64,000 bases of DNA from Bacteroidota bacterium (GTDB lineage: Bacteria > Bacteroidota > Bacteroidia > Chitinophagales > Chitinophagaceae): NCBI GenBank assembly GCA_016706595.1, contig JADJJH010000002.1, positions 62,001-126,000 on the forward strand, given 5' to 3'. The position numbers were made by a program, and so were the translations under genes. Numbering within the stretch: the stretch's first letter is position 1; every line of letters begins with the position of its first letter. The notes under the pieces are model-generated. The model did no database searches. It was given only the letters and a program-made list of their open reading frames with translations, and was not told the DNA's origin. Positions 61,504 to 64,000 of this stretch are shown here, one piece after another.

Positions 61504-63714
61504 ATGTACAAAAGTATTGCTTATATCACCCTCTTTTTGTTAGTGGCTTTCCGTTTGGGAGCCACTAACTTATTAATTGAGGTAAAGGATAAAGCCACTT
61601 TACACAATTTAGCAGATGCTTCATGTACTTACACTTCTGCCAATGGCAAAACCATGCAAGCGCTGAGTGATGCAAAAGGTAACTTGCTTATAAATGATAC
61701 TCAATTTCCATTGATATTACAGGTAAGATATATCAGCTATACTACATATAATGATACACTTACTCGAGAGGATATGATTGAAAAAGAAGGCCAATATCAT
61801 TATCAAGTTTTACTTGAACCTGGCAATACAGCCATCCAAGATTTAGTGGTAACCGGACAAGTTATTCCAGTTTTAGCCAAGCAATCTTTGTATAAAGTGC
61901 AATCGATTTCAAACACCGAAATGCAAAGACGTGGCGCGGTTTCAATGAATGATGTATTGAATTTCGAAATGAATAATTTTATTTCGAATGATAATGTACT
62001 TGGGAGCAACGTAAATATTGGTGGTATTGGCGGACAAAACGTAAAGGTGCTTATTAATGGTATTCCTGTGATGGGTCGTGAAAACGGTAATATCGATATG
62101 GGCCAACTTAACCTCAATAATGTGAAGCGAGTTGAGATGATTCAAGGCCCGATGAGTGTAATGTATGGTAGTAATGCATTAGGTGGCGTAATCAATTTGA
62201 TTACTTCTAGTCCGCAAAAAAAAGTATCACTCGGAGCCCGTGCCTATTACGAAAGTATTGGACGTTATAATTTTTCGGGAAATATCGGTTTCAATAAAAA
62301 GAAACAACAAATTCAAATTTCGTTTGCTCGTAATTTTTTTGCAGGATGGACACCCAAAGATTCCATTGATCGATACCAAGTATGGAAACCCAAAACGCAA
62401 TACACTGCCGATTTACAATATTGGACCGAAATTAAAAAGTGGAAACTAAATTATTATAGTTCATTGTTGCAAGAAAAAATTACCAATAAAGGCGAGCCCA
62501 TTATTAATCCATATGAAGGCTATGCATTTGATGAATATTATAGAACGACTCGATTGATGAATGCTTTATCGTTGAATCGGTTTATTCGAAAGAATACCGA
62601 TCAGATTACGCTTACCAACAGTTTTCAAAATTATAAACGAATTAAAAATCGAATTAAAAAAGATTTAGTTACCCTAGATGAAATTGAAACTCAAAGCATA
62701 GGCGATCAAGATACTACTCGTTTTGAGAATTTTAATTCACGCGGCGTGTATTCTACCACCCGATTTAAAAATCTAGATATGATGCTAGGTTATGAATACG
62801 CTTATGAACTAGGCAGAAGTTATAAGTTAGCAGATGAAAGTCAACAAATGTCTGAATGGGGGGTATTTGCTTCAGGCGTTTACAAGGTTAAGAAATTTCA
62901 AATACAACCTAGTGGCAGGCTCACCTATAATAGCAGATACCATTCGGCATTTACTCCGGCTTTGCATGCAAAATATGATATAGGGCAAACCCAATTAAGA
63001 GCTTCGTATGCACGAGGTTTTAGAACGCCTACTTTAAAAGAATTGTATTTACAATTCATTGATCAAAATCATACTATAATAGGTAATCCTGATTTACAAC
63101 CCGAAACCGGCGACCATTTTGAATTAAGTGCCGAACATCAAAAGCCTATCAAAAAGTATACGGTGGGGTATACAATTACGGGTTCTTATAATGCCATAAA
63201 TAATTTAATTACGTTGGCCGTATTTAATAATCATGGGGTATTAAGGCAATATCAAAACATTGAAGAGTATCGTAATTGGGTTGGAAATTTTAAAGTACGT
63301 TTATCTGAAAAGAGATTTAGTGCTTCCAGTGGAGTAGGATTAATTTATGTGGGCAAATCATCGGTTACACCTAAGCATACCATTTTTGAATATGTGTTTA
63401 CCGGTTCGTATCAGATAGCGGCCTTAAAAACCGGTTTGAATTTCAATTACAAGTATAACAGCAAGCAACCTGTAATTACCATCGATCAACAATTCTTATA
63501 TTCGGCGCCACTTCACATGGCTAATATTTCATTACAACGCAATTTTTTGAAACAAAAAATGCTTGTTCAAGTGGGGGTTAAAAACTTGCTCAATCTTCAA
63601 AATATTACATTAAGCGGCAACGTGAGTACGCAAAATAATGGACATGCAACGAGTGGTGTAATGCAAGCTTTTCCGGCACGTAGTATTTTCGCCGACCTTT
63701 CTTACAGCTTCTAG
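61504..63714 (+). CDS. TonB-dependent heme receptor, HmuR-like
   Basis: A 736-residue outer-membrane receptor from ATG 61504. Short N-terminal regulatory-like domain, a plug (GGIGGQNVKVLINGIPVMGRENGNIDMGQLNL-type, EMIQGPMSVMYGSNALGGVINLI) and a barrel ending IFADLSYSF. It carries the heme-receptor boxes: FRTP (506-509, a FRAP-like box), His523, and NPDL (528-531). These agree with HmuR/HemR-type heme uptake. It follows the HmuY-like gene directly and almost certainly shares its promoter. Confidence 0.88.
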   Translation: MYKSIAYITLFLLVAFRLGATNLLIEVKDKATLHNLADASCTYTSANGKTMQALSDAKGNLLINDTQFPLILQVRYISYTTYNDTLTREDMIEKEGQYHYQVLLEPGNTAIQDLVVTGQVIPVLAKQSLYKVQSISNTEMQRRGAVSMNDVLNFEMNNFISNDNVLGSNVNIGGIGGQNVKVLINGIPVMGRENGNIDMGQLNLNNVKRVEMIQGPMSVMYGSNALGGVINLITSSPQKKVSLGARAYYESIGRYNFSGNIGFNKKKQQIQISFARNFFAGWTPKDSIDRYQVWKPKTQYTADLQYWTEIKKWKLNYYSSLLQEKITNKGEPIINPYEGYAFDEYYRTTRLMNALSLNRFIRKNTDQITLTNSFQNYKRIKNRIKKDLVTLDEIETQSIGDQDTTRFENFNSRGVYSTTRFKNLDMMLGYEYAYELGRSYKLADESQQMSEWGVFASGVYKVKKFQIQPSGRLTYNSRYHSAFTPALHAKYDIGQTQLRASYARGFRTPTLKELYLQFIDQNHTIIGNPDLQPETGDHFELSAEHQKPIKKYTVGYTITGSYNAINNLITLAVFNNHGVLRQYQNIEEYRNWVGNFKVRLSEKRFSASSGVGLIYVGKSSVTPKHTIFEYVFTGSYQIAALKTGLNFNYKYNSKQPVITIDQQFLYSAPLHMANISLQRNFLKQKMLVQVGVKNLLNLQNITLSGNVSTQNNGHATSGVMQAFPARSIFADLSYSF

Positions 63715-63722
63715 TACCCATG

Positions 63723-63756
63723 TGATTTTCTAAACAGTCCTACTTTTTGAAAATCA
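63723..63756. terminator. Possible hairpin after hmuR
   Basis: TGATTTTC (63723-63730) and GAAAATCA (63749-63756) are perfectly complementary, just after the receptor stop. The stem is AT-rich with an 18-nt loop, so termination is only possible. Confidence 0.3.
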
Positions 63757-63883
63757 TACAGTAGCTTATGCCGATTTTAAGGATTTTTAGGACTATACAG
63801 TGAAGAAAAGATTAGCCTAATACATATTTCATTTCGGTATAAATCAAGCACTTAAGTTTAATATTTTCATCGAAACATGCTTT

Positions 63884-63898
63884 GGCACAATGTTTGCC
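63884..63898 (+). promoter_or_regulatory. Sigma-54 promoter (-24/-12)
   Basis: TGGCAC (63884-63889) and TTTGC (63894-63898) give GG-N10-GC, the RpoN spacing. The ATG of the next gene lies 22 nt after the GC, with AAAGGA between. Confidence 0.65.
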
Positions 63899-63920
63899 TT
63901 ATAAATGCAAAGGAATTAAG

Positions 63921-64000
63921 ATGAATAAGGGAAATAGTGAAATATTATTTAATAAAAAGAAGTTGAAATCGCCCTTGGCACAAACACCATCAACTGCTAA
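63921..64000 (+). CDS. Partial gene at window edge, sigma-54-controlled
   Basis: Only the first 26 codons are present: MNKGNSEILFNKKK followed by LKSPLAQTPSTA. The start is polar and basic with no signal peptide. No family can be assigned. A strong -24/-12 element precedes it, so it should depend on RpoN and an enhancer-binding protein. Confidence 0.55.
   Translation, partial: MNKGNSEILFNKKKLKSPLAQTPSTA

Overview
The window comes from an AT-rich member of the phylum Bacteroidota. The evidence is: secreted proteins with type IX secretion (T9SS) C-terminal sorting domains (type A at 41894-42598 and 60201-61499, a CHU_C/gliding-type type B domain at 27539-28138); TonB-dependent receptors; the Bacteroidota promoter -7 box TAnnTTTG in front of many genes; and families largely confined to this phylum (DUF5606, DUF4159, DUF4350, Bacteroidota-type MutL). 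No rRNA is present, so I do not go below phylum; a Chitinophagales/Sphingobacteriales-like lineage is only a guess.

Layout. 0.4-19.7 kb is mostly core metabolism and information processing: nadA and a GT39-like glycosyltransferase; mutL with a BNR/Ycf48-like lipoprotein; an OmpR-type regulator; a leftward cluster tlpA-gmk-CNNM/CorC protein-nucleotidyltransferase-exonuclease/GIY-YIG; iscS, methylmalonyl-CoA epimerase, mnmG, gcvH-vanZ, DUF5606, a metal-binding lipoprotein, PhnA, TraB/GumN and a ZIP transporter. 19.8-30.6 kb is a surface-protein region: a 2548-residue subtilase with twelve near-identical 91-residue Ig-like repeats converges on a SprB-like T9SS type B protein broken by a frameshift. 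31.2-43 kb returns to housekeeping: dnaX (gamma plus a -1 frame tau extension at an A10 run), an orphan antitoxin with toxin debris, ubiA-like/ruvX, rsmE/DUF4159, sco1, two hypotheticals, mutS, a T9SS cargo. 43-48 kb has Nudix/SDR and a three-gene TonB uptake locus. 48-53 kb has yidD, a FemAB-like acetyltransferase, chrA and an isolated hydrolase gene flanked by cassette-like (attC-like) signals. 53-57 kb is the moxR/DUF4350/DUF4129/spoIIM operon, with an in-frame stop in DUF4350. The end carries a TlpA/DUF4369 protein, tRNA-Pro(GGG), a SET-domain protein, a HmuY/HmuR-type heme uptake pair, and the start of a gene behind a sigma-54 promoter.

Cross-cutting observations: (i) at least ten genes have an exact TAnnTTTG box ending only 4-10 nt before the start codon, implying leaderless or near-leaderless mRNAs; (ii) three genes are interrupted (dnaX, the SprB-like gene, DUF4350), of which dnaX looks like the classical gamma/tau recoding arrangement; (iii) the hydrolase gene at 51-53 kb looks like a mobile-cassette insertion. 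I see no CRISPR array, prophage, complete insertion sequence or obvious defence island.
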